Shown here: positions 51,021 through 60,121 of the stretch, piece after piece
How the letters are laid out: each line of letters starts with the position of its first letter
How positions within the stretch are numbered: the first letter of the stretch is position 1
The notes under the pieces: model-generated
Databases searched by the model: none
The model's input: only the letters and a program-made list of their open reading frames with translations
What the model was told of the DNA's origin: nothing
NCBI GenBank assembly: GCA_030524545.1
Contig: JAUNGM010000018.1
Span: 24,020 to 88,019, forward strand
Source: Eubacteriales bacterium
GTDB taxonomy: Bacteria; Bacillota; Clostridia; Lachnospirales; Lachnospiraceae
DNA length: 64,000 bases
Direction: 5' to 3'
Program-made: the position numbers and the translations under genes

Positions 51021-52187
51021 ATGGGGAAGTTGAAGTGCATGTTGATTACGCAGATACTGAAGCATCTGGAATGTGGAAAAGCAGACCCGTATATATGGGT
51101 GTTTTCTTCTGCGGATAATCGTCACTATAATTATAACTCCAGATATTTATTTGAATACGTCAGAGAAAATCTGCCGGAGATCACGCCTTATTTTGTGATA
51201 AATGACCCGGAGCTTCGGGCCAAGCTTTCCGGAGAGTATGGAGAGCGGTATTTTATTGATACGGAGAGTGTTCAGGGGATACGCAGGGTTCTTGGGGCAG
51301 GAGTCTGGTTTACTTCCGCAGGTTTGCCTGTGTATGGAACCGGTCTGAAGAAAGACAGGCTGATCATAAATCTCTGGCATGGTGTTCCTCTGAAAAAAAT
51401 TGCACTTCTTGACCCGAATATGAAATGGTGGACAAGGCTTTATTTCCGTAAGATCTTTACGGAGAATTATTCCTGTGTTGTTACTACATGTAAAGCCTTA
51501 GTACCGCTTATGGCAAAAAGCTTCGGAGTGCCGGAACGCATGGTGAAAATCTGGGGACAGCCCAGGAATGACGGGCTTTTCCGTAAAGTGGACAGGGATG
51601 CATGGCTGAAAGAGGTTTATGGAGAACTGCCGGAATATAAAAAGGTTGTTTTGTATGCGCCTACTTTTCGGGATTATGGGAATGTGCATTTGTTTCCGTT
51701 CGAAGATTTTAAGAAAGAGCGGCTTGAGGAATTTCTGGAAAAAGAGAAGATTCTTCTGCTCCTTCGGACACACATTGCAGAAAGGGAGTCTGCCAGCTTC
51801 TATCTCAGCAGCCGTGTGAGATATTTGGGAAATGAGGAGGCGGAGGATGTAACCGGATATCTGACCGCGTTTGACTGTCTGATAACGGATTATTCCAGTA
51901 TTTATGTGGACTATCTTATAACAGACCGCCCTGTGATATTTTTACCGTATGATAAAGCACTCTATCTGGATGAGCGGGGAATGAACTTTAATTATGATGA
52001 AGTGACACCCGGCCCTATGCCGGATACGCTGGCGGAGTTTTTGAAGTGTCTGGAACAGTGTATAAAGGAAGCAGATCCCTGGAGAGAAGAACGGCATAGA
52101 GTAAACGGACTTTTGAACGAAGTGATGGAGCCGTGTTCCGGAAAAATCTGCGAACGCGTCTTAAAAGAAATAAAAAGAAAATGTTAA
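51021..52187 (+). CDS. CDP-glycerol:poly(glycerophosphate) glycerophosphotransferase
   Basis: This 388-residue protein is a stand-alone Glyphos_transf domain: LIINLWHGVPLKKIALLD (catalytic His), WGQPRNDGLF, VLYAPTFRDYG, LLRTHIAERES and CLITDYSSIYVDYLIT. This is the TagB/TagF layout: transfer of glycerol-phosphate (or another CDP-polyol) to a membrane-linked acceptor at the inner leaflet. RBS GGAGG. It ends at the shared terminator facing the exporter genes. Confidence 0.92.
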   Translation: MGKLKCMLITQILKHLECGKADPYIWVFSSADNRHYNYNSRYLFEYVRENLPEITPYFVINDPELRAKLSGEYGERYFIDTESVQGIRRVLGAGVWFTSAGLPVYGTGLKKDRLIINLWHGVPLKKIALLDPNMKWWTRLYFRKIFTENYSCVVTTCKALVPLMAKSFGVPERMVKIWGQPRNDGLFRKVDRDAWLKEVYGELPEYKKVVLYAPTFRDYGNVHLFPFEDFKKERLEEFLEKEKILLLLRTHIAERESASFYLSSRVRYLGNEEAEDVTGYLTAFDCLITDYSSIYVDYLITDRPVIFLPYDKALYLDERGMNFNYDEVTPGPMPDTLAEFLKCLEQCIKEADPWREERHRVNGLLNEVMEPCSGKICERVLKEIKRKC

Positions 52188-52220
52188 AAAAATTAGCCGG
52201 GAGTTCCGGCTAATTTTTTT
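52186..52220. terminator. Perfect 15-base bidirectional terminator
   Basis: AAAAAAATTAGCCGG and its exact complement flank a 5-base loop (GAGTT). The stop codons of the CDP-glycerol transferase (52185-52187) and the exporter ATPase (52210-52212, minus strand) both touch the hairpin, so one compact element ends both converging operons. Confidence 0.92.
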
Positions 52221-52947
52221 CCATGAATTCGACATATTCATTCAGAACCTCTTCCGGTTCGCCGATTTTTCTGATTTCGCCATCATGCATCCACATGACT
52301 GTATCACACAGCTCCTGCAACGTGCTGATATTGTGTGAAACAATGACAACGGTCCGGTCTTTGTTGGAAATCAGGTTTTTCATTTTCTGATAGCTTTTTT
52401 TCTTAAATTTCTGGTCGCCTACACTTAAGACCTCATCGATGAGCATGATGTTTGTCTCCAGGATTGCAGTGATCGAGAATGCAAGCTTGGAATACATACC
52501 GCTTGAATAAGTACGCACCGGCATATCAATGAACTTGCCAAGCTCGGCGAACTCTATAATCTCCTCCTCTTTCTCCCGTACCTGCTGTTCTGTAAAGCCC
52601 AGGAGCATTCCGGAAAGAATGATATTTTCACGTCCGGTCATTTCCCGCTGGAAACCTACGCCAATGGACAGAAGGGAAATGCTGTTGCCCTTGAGGTCAA
52701 TAACTCCGGAGTCGGGGGAAAAGATACCTGCCAGGGCATTTAAGGTAGTTGACTTACCGCTGCCGTTTTTGCCGATAATGCCAAGAATCTCTCCCTGTCT
52801 CACATAGAAGGAAATTCCTTTCACAGCCACAAAATTTTCCGGCTTTTTCCGATTGAATTGAAAGAGTGTTTGTTTTATTGAAGTTTTTTTCAGGTTACGG
52901 TAGCTGATGACCAGATCCTTAACCTCGATCGCGTATTTTTCTTCCAT
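52210..52947 (-). CDS. Surface-polymer ABC exporter ATPase (TagH-like)
   Basis: This 245-residue ATPase has Walker A IGKNGSGKSTTLNALAG, signature YSSGMYSKLAFS, Walker B IMLIDEVLSVGDQ and switch His in VIVSHNIST. The YSSGM signature is typical of TagH/RfbE/KpsT-type exporters of teichoic acid, O antigen or capsule. It lacks the long C-terminal domain of B. subtilis TagH. It follows the permease by 1 base. Export of the polymer made by the neighbouring transferases is the likely job. Confidence 0.94.
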   Translation of the reverse strand: MEEKYAIEVKDLVISYRNLKKTSIKQTLFQFNRKKPENFVAVKGISFYVRQGEILGIIGKNGSGKSTTLNALAGIFSPDSGVIDLKGNSISLLSIGVGFQREMTGRENIILSGMLLGFTEQQVREKEEEIIEFAELGKFIDMPVRTYSSGMYSKLAFSITAILETNIMLIDEVLSVGDQKFKKKSYQKMKNLISNKDRTVVIVSHNISTLQELCDTVMWMHDGEIRKIGEPEEVLNEYVEFMEKN

Positions 52948-52948
52948 A

Positions 52949-53734
52949 TCAGATCACCTTTACATAACTGTTTTCATTTTTGTATATTTTGCGGATACCT
53001 AAAATACTGATGATAATGCCGATAACAAACCATAGAAGCAGCAGCTTCCGATGCGGTGTCTGGCCATAAATAACACAGTCACGCATAGAGGAGATCAGGA
53101 AAGCTACCGGATTGATGCGGCAGACATAAGTATTATAAGGCGGAGCCAGTCTCTTCATGATATCCCAGAAAATACCGGTCATATAAAAGAGAAGGCGCAG
53201 GGCAATATTGACTACATTCTGAAGATCCTCGATGTAGACTCCGTAATGCAGCAGAAAACAACTGACTCCGAATGTAATTACGATCAGGGTCATCAGCAAC
53301 GGAATACAGTAAAGGACGTTCCAGGTCATTGGAACGTGATAATATACAAGCATTCCGATGACGATCAAAATACAAATGCCCATTTTAAATGCATTTACCA
53401 GTATTTTTGTAATAAGAAGAATATATTTTGGCAAATATACTTTGGAAACGGTGGACTTATTTTGCTTCACGAGCTTTACGCTCTGGCTCAGGGTTTTCTG
53501 GAAGAATACCCACATCGTATTGCCGACAAAGATGAATATAGGAAAATACGGCTCACTGCCGCCAAATACGACTCCGAAAATAAAGGCATAGATCAGCATG
53601 TAGCAAAATGGCTCCAGAATCCACCATAGCCAGTTCAGATAAGAATTGGCAACTTCGGATTTCAACTGTGCTTTAGCGGAATAAACAGCATATTTACGGT
53701 ATTTGTTTATGTCCGTCTTGAATTTTTGAAACAT
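52949..53734 (-). CDS. Surface-polymer ABC exporter permease (TagG-like)
   Basis: This 261-residue ABC-2 permease has six predicted helices, an N-terminal amphipathic stretch (KYRKYAVYSAKAQLKSEVAN) and the family segments LWWILEPFCYMLIYAFIFGV and LPKYILLITKILVNAFKMGI. It is first in the two-gene exporter unit. The TagG/RfbA family moves undecaprenyl-linked polymer across the membrane. The 237-base gap to the divergent acyltransferase holds promoters only. Confidence 0.93.
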   Translation of the reverse strand: MFQKFKTDINKYRKYAVYSAKAQLKSEVANSYLNWLWWILEPFCYMLIYAFIFGVVFGGSEPYFPIFIFVGNTMWVFFQKTLSQSVKLVKQNKSTVSKVYLPKYILLITKILVNAFKMGICILIVIGMLVYYHVPMTWNVLYCIPLLMTLIVITFGVSCFLLHYGVYIEDLQNVVNIALRLLFYMTGIFWDIMKRLAPPYNTYVCRINPVAFLISSMRDCVIYGQTPHRKLLLLWFVIGIIISILGIRKIYKNENSYVKVI

Positions 53735-53971
53735 ATCCTCATCTCCTGTTTAGCAGTCAGAAATTGTCTGGCATAGTACTTTTAAATAATCCTTATCATC
53801 ATACACTAAGTGCTTTCGGTTGGCAAGGGGAAACTTAGACTTAAAAACCCACAGAGGTCATTTTAATAGGAAGTAAAAACGAAGTATGACGTTTGTTTTA
53901 CACTTATTTTTAATTTTTTGTTCCAAAAACGCAAAAAGTATGTTATCATTTATTCATAAATTTATTACAGG

Positions 53972-55180
53972 ATGGACAAGATGAGAGAAAAAGAGAAAGG
54001 ATTGGCTCTGCCGTATTCCTATTTAGTAGATAATATCAAAGTATTGTTGATATTTTTGGTGGTTTTTAACCATATTATTGCGTTTCAGCTTGTAAGGGAT
54101 GATCTGGTCGTCCGGCATGTATGGTATGCGATTACTATTTTCCATATGCCGGCGTTTGTGTTTGTTTCGGGATATCTCTGCAAGAAACCGCAGAGTGTGA
54201 TGAAAAATGTGAAGAATCTGCTGATTCCATATATTCTTGGCTATAGCCTTACCTGGTATGCCTATATCTGGTGCGGCAATTCTATGGACTATGAGATTCT
54301 CAGGCCGTCAGGCTCTGCCATGTGGTACCTGCTGGCATTGTTTATTTTCCGTCTGACGATCGAAGCGTTGGGGAAGATTCGGCTTGTAGTGCCCTTAAGT
54401 ATTGTTTTTGCGCTTTGGGCAGGGACAAGGCCGGAGTTTACGACCTATTTGTCAACGTCCAGAATCGTGGTGTTCTTTCCGTTTTTTGCAGCCGGTTATC
54501 TGTGGGACAGCAAATATACTGAGGCTGTACGGCGGTTTAAGGGCAAATGGGTGCTGATTCCGATATCCGGGATACTTCTGTTTGCGGTACCGCATTTTAT
54601 GATTTCCAGCGGCATGCCCGTAGATATTTTCCGGGGAAACCACAGCTATGTTTTGTGCGGACTGACGGATGAGCTGGGAATTATCCTGAGACTTTTGATG
54701 TACCTTATTTCTTTTGTGCTGATTCTGACATTTTTTGCAGTGCTTCCGGACCGGAAACTTCCGTGGACTTTTATCGGAAGAAATACGATGGGTATTTACT
54801 TCTTCCACTATCCGATCATGATCGTCATGAGCGGGCTTTTGATTCTTAAAATTCCGGCGCTTGTAAATGTCTGGGCATTACTTGGCGTTTCACTGGTATT
54901 TGTACTGGTGCTGGGCAGTCCTCCGGTTGACTTCCTTTACAATGGAGTTTTGAAGCTTCTCTCTTTGATACTCTTTAAGCGGGAGAAGAAGGTGAAGGAC
55001 GAAGGGCTGGAAGATGAATATGACGGTGATGATGAAGTGCAGTATGAGCTGATACTGAAACAGCGCCGTAAAGCAATCGAGGAACTGGCTGCTACTCTGG
55101 AGACGGAGGGGCAGACGATAGAGAAAGCTGCACAGCAGACGGGACAGCCGGATTCATCCGGGGAACAGAAGGAGCATTAA
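53972..55180 (+). CDS. Acyltransferase family 3 membrane protein
   Basis: This 402-residue protein has ten or so helices and the acyltransferase_3 motifs: YLVDNIKVLLIFLVVFNHII with the family's conserved His, FHMPAFVFVSGYLC, GSAMWYLLALFIFRL and NTMGIYFFHYPIMI. The C-terminal ~65 residues are a charged, Gln/Glu-rich cytoplasmic tail. Members O-acetylate surface sugars using cytoplasmic acyl-CoA. Its place next to the exporter suggests modification of the same polymer. ATG 53981 is an alternative start. Confidence 0.88.
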   Translation: MDKMREKEKGLALPYSYLVDNIKVLLIFLVVFNHIIAFQLVRDDLVVRHVWYAITIFHMPAFVFVSGYLCKKPQSVMKNVKNLLIPYILGYSLTWYAYIWCGNSMDYEILRPSGSAMWYLLALFIFRLTIEALGKIRLVVPLSIVFALWAGTRPEFTTYLSTSRIVVFFPFFAAGYLWDSKYTEAVRRFKGKWVLIPISGILLFAVPHFMISSGMPVDIFRGNHSYVLCGLTDELGIILRLLMYLISFVLILTFFAVLPDRKLPWTFIGRNTMGIYFFHYPIMIVMSGLLILKIPALVNVWALLGVSLVFVLVLGSPPVDFLYNGVLKLLSLILFKREKKVKDEGLEDEYDGDDEVQYELILKQRRKAIEELAATLETEGQTIEKAAQQTGQPDSSGEQKEH

Positions 55181-55217
55181 GGAAGCGGCTTTTGAACCAC
55201 AGAAGCCGATGAAACAT

Positions 55218-55266
55218 CCCCTTGCAATGGAAGGATGGTATCTTCCGTTGTAAGGGGAATTTTTTT
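55218..55266 (+). terminator. Terminator after the acyltransferase gene
   Basis: A 16-base stem with two G-T pairs (CCCCTTGCAATGGAAG against CTTCCGTTGTAAGGGG) has an 8-base loop and ends in ATTTTTT. It separates the acyltransferase from the cytidylyltransferase operon. Confidence 0.85.
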
Positions 55267-55319
55267 GAGGGGAGCAACAGTATCATTTAAGAGGTTTGTA
55301 CAAAGAACAGGTGAATATT

Positions 55320-56621
55320 ATGAAAAAAGTCATTACGTATGGAACCTTTGATCTTTTTCACCGGGGCCATTATAACATTATCAAAAAAGCCAGGGAACTG
55401 GGGGATTACCTGATCGTCGGTGTCACCAGCGAAAGCTATGACATTGAACGGGGGAAGCTGAATGTGCAGGACAGCCTTCTGAAAAGGATTGAGAATGTCC
55501 GAAGGACCGGACTGGCGGATGAGATCATCATTGAAGAATACCAGGGACAGAAAGTCAATGATATTATCAAATATGATATTGATATTCTTGTAATAGGCTC
55601 TGACTGGAGAGGAAAGTTTGATTATCTGAATAACTATTGCGAAGTAAAGTATCTTCCCAGAACGAAGGACATTTCCAGCACCAAGCTGCGCAGCGAGGGA
55701 AAAATCTATACGATAGGCGTGGTTACGGAAGAGGCCTTTGACAACGGGATCGTGGCAGAATCCCTGTATGTCAGCGGTATCCATGTAAAAAGCGTTTTTT
55801 CAGAAGCGGAGGAAACTGCCCGGGAGTTTTGTGAGAAATATGAGCTGCACTCCTATATGACAGATTACCAGGAGTTCCTTTCTTCCGTGGATATCGTATA
55901 TGTAAAATGCCCGCGGAAGAACCGTGTAAAGTATATCGAACAGGCCATAGAGAACGGCAAATATGTGATCAGCGATTCCCCCATAACTCTGGAACCGGAT
56001 GTTCTGAAAAGGCTCTTCCAAAAAGCGCAGAAGCATCGGGTGGTTCTGGTGGAAAAGCTCATGCTGGTCTATCTCCGGGCATTTAACCAGCTTGTATGGC
56101 TTACCCATGGCGATATGGTGGGCAAAGTCATCAGTGTGAAATGCTCGATTTCCCAGGATGTGTTTGGCGGAGGAAAGAGCTTTAACGAGACTGTTTCCCA
56201 TGCCATTTGTGCAGTGATGAAAATTCTCGGCGGAGAATGCCTGGAGGTTGCCAGCAATGCGGTGAAGGATGAAGAGGGACGGTTTGTTTATGATATGATC
56301 ACTATGAAGTATCCCCATGCCCTTGGAACCATAGAAATCGGCTCCACGCTGGATGTGGAAAACGGCCTTGCAGTCATTGGCACAAGAGGAAGAATCAATG
56401 TCCCCAATGACTGGTGGAATACAGGATATTTTGAAGCAAAGATTGAAGGAAATGAATTCCTGAAGCGTTTCAGCTTTAACTTTGAAGGCAACGGCTTCCG
56501 CTATCTCCTTCAGGAACTGCTCATCATGATCAGTGATAACCGTACGGAATGTACCAGGCTTTTTTATGAGGAATCCGAGGCTCTGGTGAATATTCTTCAG
56601 GTGATTAATCAGAAAGGATAA
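55320..56621 (+). CDS. Cytidylyltransferase fused to a Gfo/Idh/MocA-like domain
   Basis: The start is the ATG at 55320 (MKKVITYGTFDLFHRGHYNI) behind ACAGGTG. Residues 1-~130 are a TagD-type cytidylyltransferase: GTFDLFHRGH (HxGH), then RTKDISSTKLR. Residues ~135-433 resemble Gfo/Idh/MocA oxidoreductases, with the lysine motif VVLVEKLMLVYLRAFNQ and the C-terminal sheet region (GLAVIGTRGRINVPNDWW). The usual GxGxxG nucleotide loop is not seen at the start of that part (IYTIGVVTEEAFDNG). It may activate a polyol- or amino-alcohol phosphate with CTP and oxidise or reduce a linked substrate. Confidence 0.88.
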   Translation: MKKVITYGTFDLFHRGHYNIIKKARELGDYLIVGVTSESYDIERGKLNVQDSLLKRIENVRRTGLADEIIIEEYQGQKVNDIIKYDIDILVIGSDWRGKFDYLNNYCEVKYLPRTKDISSTKLRSEGKIYTIGVVTEEAFDNGIVAESLYVSGIHVKSVFSEAEETAREFCEKYELHSYMTDYQEFLSSVDIVYVKCPRKNRVKYIEQAIENGKYVISDSPITLEPDVLKRLFQKAQKHRVVLVEKLMLVYLRAFNQLVWLTHGDMVGKVISVKCSISQDVFGGGKSFNETVSHAICAVMKILGGECLEVASNAVKDEEGRFVYDMITMKYPHALGTIEIGSTLDVENGLAVIGTRGRINVPNDWWNTGYFEAKIEGNEFLKRFSFNFEGNGFRYLLQELLIMISDNRTECTRLFYEESEALVNILQVINQKG

Positions 56622-56633
56622 TTTGGGAAATCT

Positions 56634-58916
56634 ATGACAGAAAAACAGGAACACCTCCTGATGCTTTTGCGGGAGATCGATGAAATCTGCAAAAAACATC
56701 ACCTGCGTTATGTGATGGCCGGCGGCAGTCTGATCGGTGTTGTCCGTAATGAAGGATTTATTCCGTGGGATGATGATGTGGACATTTATATGCCGAGAGA
56801 TGACTGGGACAAGTTCGTGGAGCTTTCCCGTACGGAATTTCCTCCGAACAGGGCGGTACAGTGCGTAGACGTGGACAGAGAGTTTACCAATACATTTCCG
56901 AGGTATGCAGATACGGCAAGCTGTGCGATTCATAAGCACCAGCTGATCGGCAATGATAAGGCAGGGGAGATCATTGATGTACTGACCCTGGATCCGATTC
57001 CTCCGGACGATAAAGAATATGAGAAATACAGGACACATATGATGATCTATTCGGAGCTGGTGAATGTAGCTTTTGTCTATGGCAACCGCTGGGAGATTCC
57101 GGTCACCATGTATCTGAAATATCTTTTATCCTACCATATTTTGGGCAAAGACAGGACGCTGAAGAAGCTGGAAAAGATCATGTTTTCGTATAAAGAAGAG
57201 GAATGCAGCCGTTATGCCATGCGTTGGGGCGGATGCCCGTTTCTTTTTGACAAGGATATGATGTTTCCGGTGAAATATATGGAATTTGAGGGGATACAGG
57301 TCATGGTTCCCCAGAGGGTCAGCGATTATCTCATCTGGCATTATGGGGATGAATGGAGCTATATTCCGCCGCATGATGAGCGTTCCTCCCATGCTGCCAT
57401 TACGGTGGAAGGCATTACCTATGAGGAACTGCGAAGCGATTACATGAAAAAGGTGGACGCAGGAAAAATCCGGAGAAATTCCGTGCTCCGCAAAATTTAT
57501 TATCTGGCATCAGCGAAACGCAGGAACCGTCTGCACCGTCAGAGGAATCTGCTTCAGGCAAAATGTGTGGAAATGGAGCTGGAAGCGCGCATAAAGGAAA
57601 GTCCGGTTTCTTTGCAGGAAATGGTGGAGAAGCATCAGTTTTCTGCTTTAAATGAACTTTTTGAGAAATATTTTCAATTACAGCTGAGCGCGGAATTTAT
57701 CGGAAGAGAAGATTTTAGAAATATTTATGCGTTTTACCATCCGATACTTCTGAAAGCTGCGGATGACGTATTTTTTGCTGCCATGATGACCCTGCTTTAT
57801 ACGGAAAGAGCTGCGAAAGCGTATCGGATGCTTCAGGTGAAGGAAAATCTGGACCGGCTTACCCCGGAAATGAAGCAGATGATGGACGATATTGTACTTT
57901 TCCGCAAAGCTGCAGGATGTTATGAAAAGAACGAAAAAGAAGAGACGGAGAGAATCTGTCTGGAGCTGCTGGGGAGATATCCGGATGCCCCGGGATTTTT
58001 GAAGCTGTACTGCCGTCTTGTTATGGAACGAGGACTGGATGGGGAGGATACCTCTGAGATGGAAGCGTTTCTGGAACATGCGCTTGCGGTATTCCCGGAT
58101 GACGGATACTTTTTGAAATATAAGGCGGATCTTCTTCTGAAAAAAGGGGAGGACGACAGGGCGCTGAACCTTTATGCAGAAGCACGAAAAAAGACGAACA
58201 ACGGAATTACCCATCTGGAAATCGAGAAATATCTGAAATCAAGAAAACTCGGCGCTTTGGAGCATTGCCGCAGCCTTCTGGAAAGCGGAGCGAGGAAAGA
58301 ATCTATTGCGTGGGCGGAGCTTTGGAAAGAGCTGCTTCCTGAAGATGAGATTGTTCAGTGCTGTACCTGGCTTGTAAGGGCTTCTTTTGCCGATACGGCA
58401 GAGGAGCAGGAAAGGCTGAAGAAAGAGCTGGGACAAAAATTGCAGGATTACAGGAGCAGACAGGGAGAGCCATACGCAGAAGGAAGAGAAATCCTATGCG
58501 AAGCTCTGACCGTGCTATTGGAAAAAATGGGGTATTCCCGTGAACAGGCAGGACTGGCGGTCGATATGGAACTTGCTGCGGAACAGGCCGGGCTGGAAAC
58601 GATTGCCGATAAGCTCTGCCGGCTGAATGAAAACGGTGAAGCTTCCGCTGCTGTATGGAAGCTTACGGGAGATGTCATGAGCAGAATGGGCCGTACGGAA
58701 CGTGCTTTTCAGGCATACTGCAGGGCAATGGAGCAGGAGCTTCCATGCAGTATCCGGGAAGAAATCAGGACGATCATTCTGGAGGACCTGTATCAGGGAG
58801 GCAGGAAGGTGTCTGACATAGCCCAAAGAACAGATGTCTCGGATTATATAGACAGATGGCTTGGCAAATATGGAGACAGTCAGGCGGTTCAGAGGCTTAT
58901 CAAAGAAATCGGATGA
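56634..58916 (+). CDS. LicD-family transferase with TPR-like C-terminus
   Basis: This 760-residue protein has an N-terminal LicD domain (residues 1-~270): LREIDEICKKHHLRYVMAGG, SLIGVVRNEGFIPWDDDVDI with the catalytic aspartates, and FTNTFPRYADTASCAIH. The rest (~300-760) is helical with repeat-like pairs (AYRMLQVKENLDRLTPEM, FPDDGYFLKYKADLLLKKGE), probably TPR-like. LicD proteins transfer phosphocholine or related phospho-groups from CDP donors to surface glycans. It lies 12 bases after the cytidylyltransferase fusion, which may supply the CDP donor. Confidence 0.9.
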   Translation: MTEKQEHLLMLLREIDEICKKHHLRYVMAGGSLIGVVRNEGFIPWDDDVDIYMPRDDWDKFVELSRTEFPPNRAVQCVDVDREFTNTFPRYADTASCAIHKHQLIGNDKAGEIIDVLTLDPIPPDDKEYEKYRTHMMIYSELVNVAFVYGNRWEIPVTMYLKYLLSYHILGKDRTLKKLEKIMFSYKEEECSRYAMRWGGCPFLFDKDMMFPVKYMEFEGIQVMVPQRVSDYLIWHYGDEWSYIPPHDERSSHAAITVEGITYEELRSDYMKKVDAGKIRRNSVLRKIYYLASAKRRNRLHRQRNLLQAKCVEMELEARIKESPVSLQEMVEKHQFSALNELFEKYFQLQLSAEFIGREDFRNIYAFYHPILLKAADDVFFAAMMTLLYTERAAKAYRMLQVKENLDRLTPEMKQMMDDIVLFRKAAGCYEKNEKEETERICLELLGRYPDAPGFLKLYCRLVMERGLDGEDTSEMEAFLEHALAVFPDDGYFLKYKADLLLKKGEDDRALNLYAEARKKTNNGITHLEIEKYLKSRKLGALEHCRSLLESGARKESIAWAELWKELLPEDEIVQCCTWLVRASFADTAEEQERLKKELGQKLQDYRSRQGEPYAEGREILCEALTVLLEKMGYSREQAGLAVDMELAAEQAGLETIADKLCRLNENGEASAAVWKLTGDVMSRMGRTERAFQAYCRAMEQELPCSIREEIRTIILEDLYQGGRKVSDIAQRTDVSDYIDRWLGKYGDSQAVQRLIKEIG

Positions 58917-60097
58917 AAGAGGAGCAGATGCCATTGAATAAAGAACAGCAGGAAGTATTAAAGCTTTTGAAAGAAATCGATACAATTTGCAGAAAATATC
59001 AAATAGAGTATTATCTTTCTCCAAAACTGACTCTGCATGCAGTGACCGGGAATCCTATGCCGGGAAGTCCGCTGGCCGGTGCGGTGGTTATGAAGCTGCC
59101 GGATATGGAGCGGTTTCGGAAAGTGATGGAAACGGAACTGCCGGATAGAAGGGTTCTGGAGTCCATGAAGGATAACAAACGTTTTCCGGGCCTGTTTCTC
59201 CGCTATGAAAATACGGATACGCTTTGTCTGCGTTTGAACGAGGGACGGAATTTTCAGCATCCGGGCATCGGTGTGGATATTATTCCCCTGAGGGCGGGAA
59301 GGGCTCCTGCAAAAGTGAGGTCATGGGACCGCCGCCTGGAGACGGGCTGGGTACAGACATGTGACCGCGGCCGCTCGGAAACGAATTTTTACAGATTTGT
59401 CTGCGGGTGCTGGGTTCGCATTGCGGGCATTTTTGGAAGGGAGAAGCTTGGCGGAAGGATTTATGACAGGCTCTGCAAAAACCAGGATACGGACGGTGCA
59501 AAGAGATACAGGCTCCAATGGAACCGGGACACGGAATATGTATATCCGGCAGATGTTTTTGAAGAGACGAAAGAGATTGTTATGGAAGGGGAGAAATTTC
59601 TGATTCCCGGACGAGAGGATGTTTATCTTAGCAAGACCTTCGGCGCAGATTATGAATCGCGGATTTCTGACAAAAATAAGATGAGTCTGTCCCTGATCGT
59701 CAGCACGCAGGTAAGCTGTGACGACTTTCTCAGGGAGAACGGATCTTTAAAAAAATTAGTAAAGGCACGCAGACGGCAGTTCCTTGCAGACAATTATGTG
59801 AAGCGTTATAAAGATTATTTTGACTGGTGCTGGAACTATGCGAAATATTGTGCAGCCCGGCGAGAACTGGTTCCGTTTTACGAAGACAAGAAGGAATATA
59901 TCCGCCATCTTTGGGAAGAAAAGGACTATGCACGGCTGGGAGAAGAGCTGAAGCCTTTTGGAAAAATGATGATGCGCAGCCTGAACAGAGATGAAATCTG
60001 CGATGTTGATGAGGAAATTCTGGAAATTTTCCTGGAGTATCTCGGTGCAGTAGGCAAGGTCCGGCTTCGGGCACGGATAGAGGGGTATCGGAACTAG
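58913..60097 (+). CDS. LicD-like protein lacking the catalytic aspartates
   Basis: The start is taken at the ATG at 58913, overlapping the LicD stop by 4 bases (ATGA); the ATG at 58928 behind AGAGGAG is an alternative. The N-terminus matches its neighbour (LLKEIDTICRKYQIEYYLSP), but where that protein has PWDDDVDIYM this one has GSPLAGAVVMKLP. The catalytic Asp cluster is absent. The rest (~394 residues) keeps the length of short LicD proteins. It is probably a non-catalytic partner or a protein with changed chemistry. Not a pseudogene: the frame is intact. Confidence 0.8.
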   Translation: MKEEQMPLNKEQQEVLKLLKEIDTICRKYQIEYYLSPKLTLHAVTGNPMPGSPLAGAVVMKLPDMERFRKVMETELPDRRVLESMKDNKRFPGLFLRYENTDTLCLRLNEGRNFQHPGIGVDIIPLRAGRAPAKVRSWDRRLETGWVQTCDRGRSETNFYRFVCGCWVRIAGIFGREKLGGRIYDRLCKNQDTDGAKRYRLQWNRDTEYVYPADVFEETKEIVMEGEKFLIPGREDVYLSKTFGADYESRISDKNKMSLSLIVSTQVSCDDFLRENGSLKKLVKARRRQFLADNYVKRYKDYFDWCWNYAKYCAARRELVPFYEDKKEYIRHLWEEKDYARLGEELKPFGKMMMRSLNRDEICDVDEEILEIFLEYLGAVGKVRLRARIEGYRN

Positions 60098-60121
60098 CGG
60101 AGTAATGAGCAGGAGGAGTAT

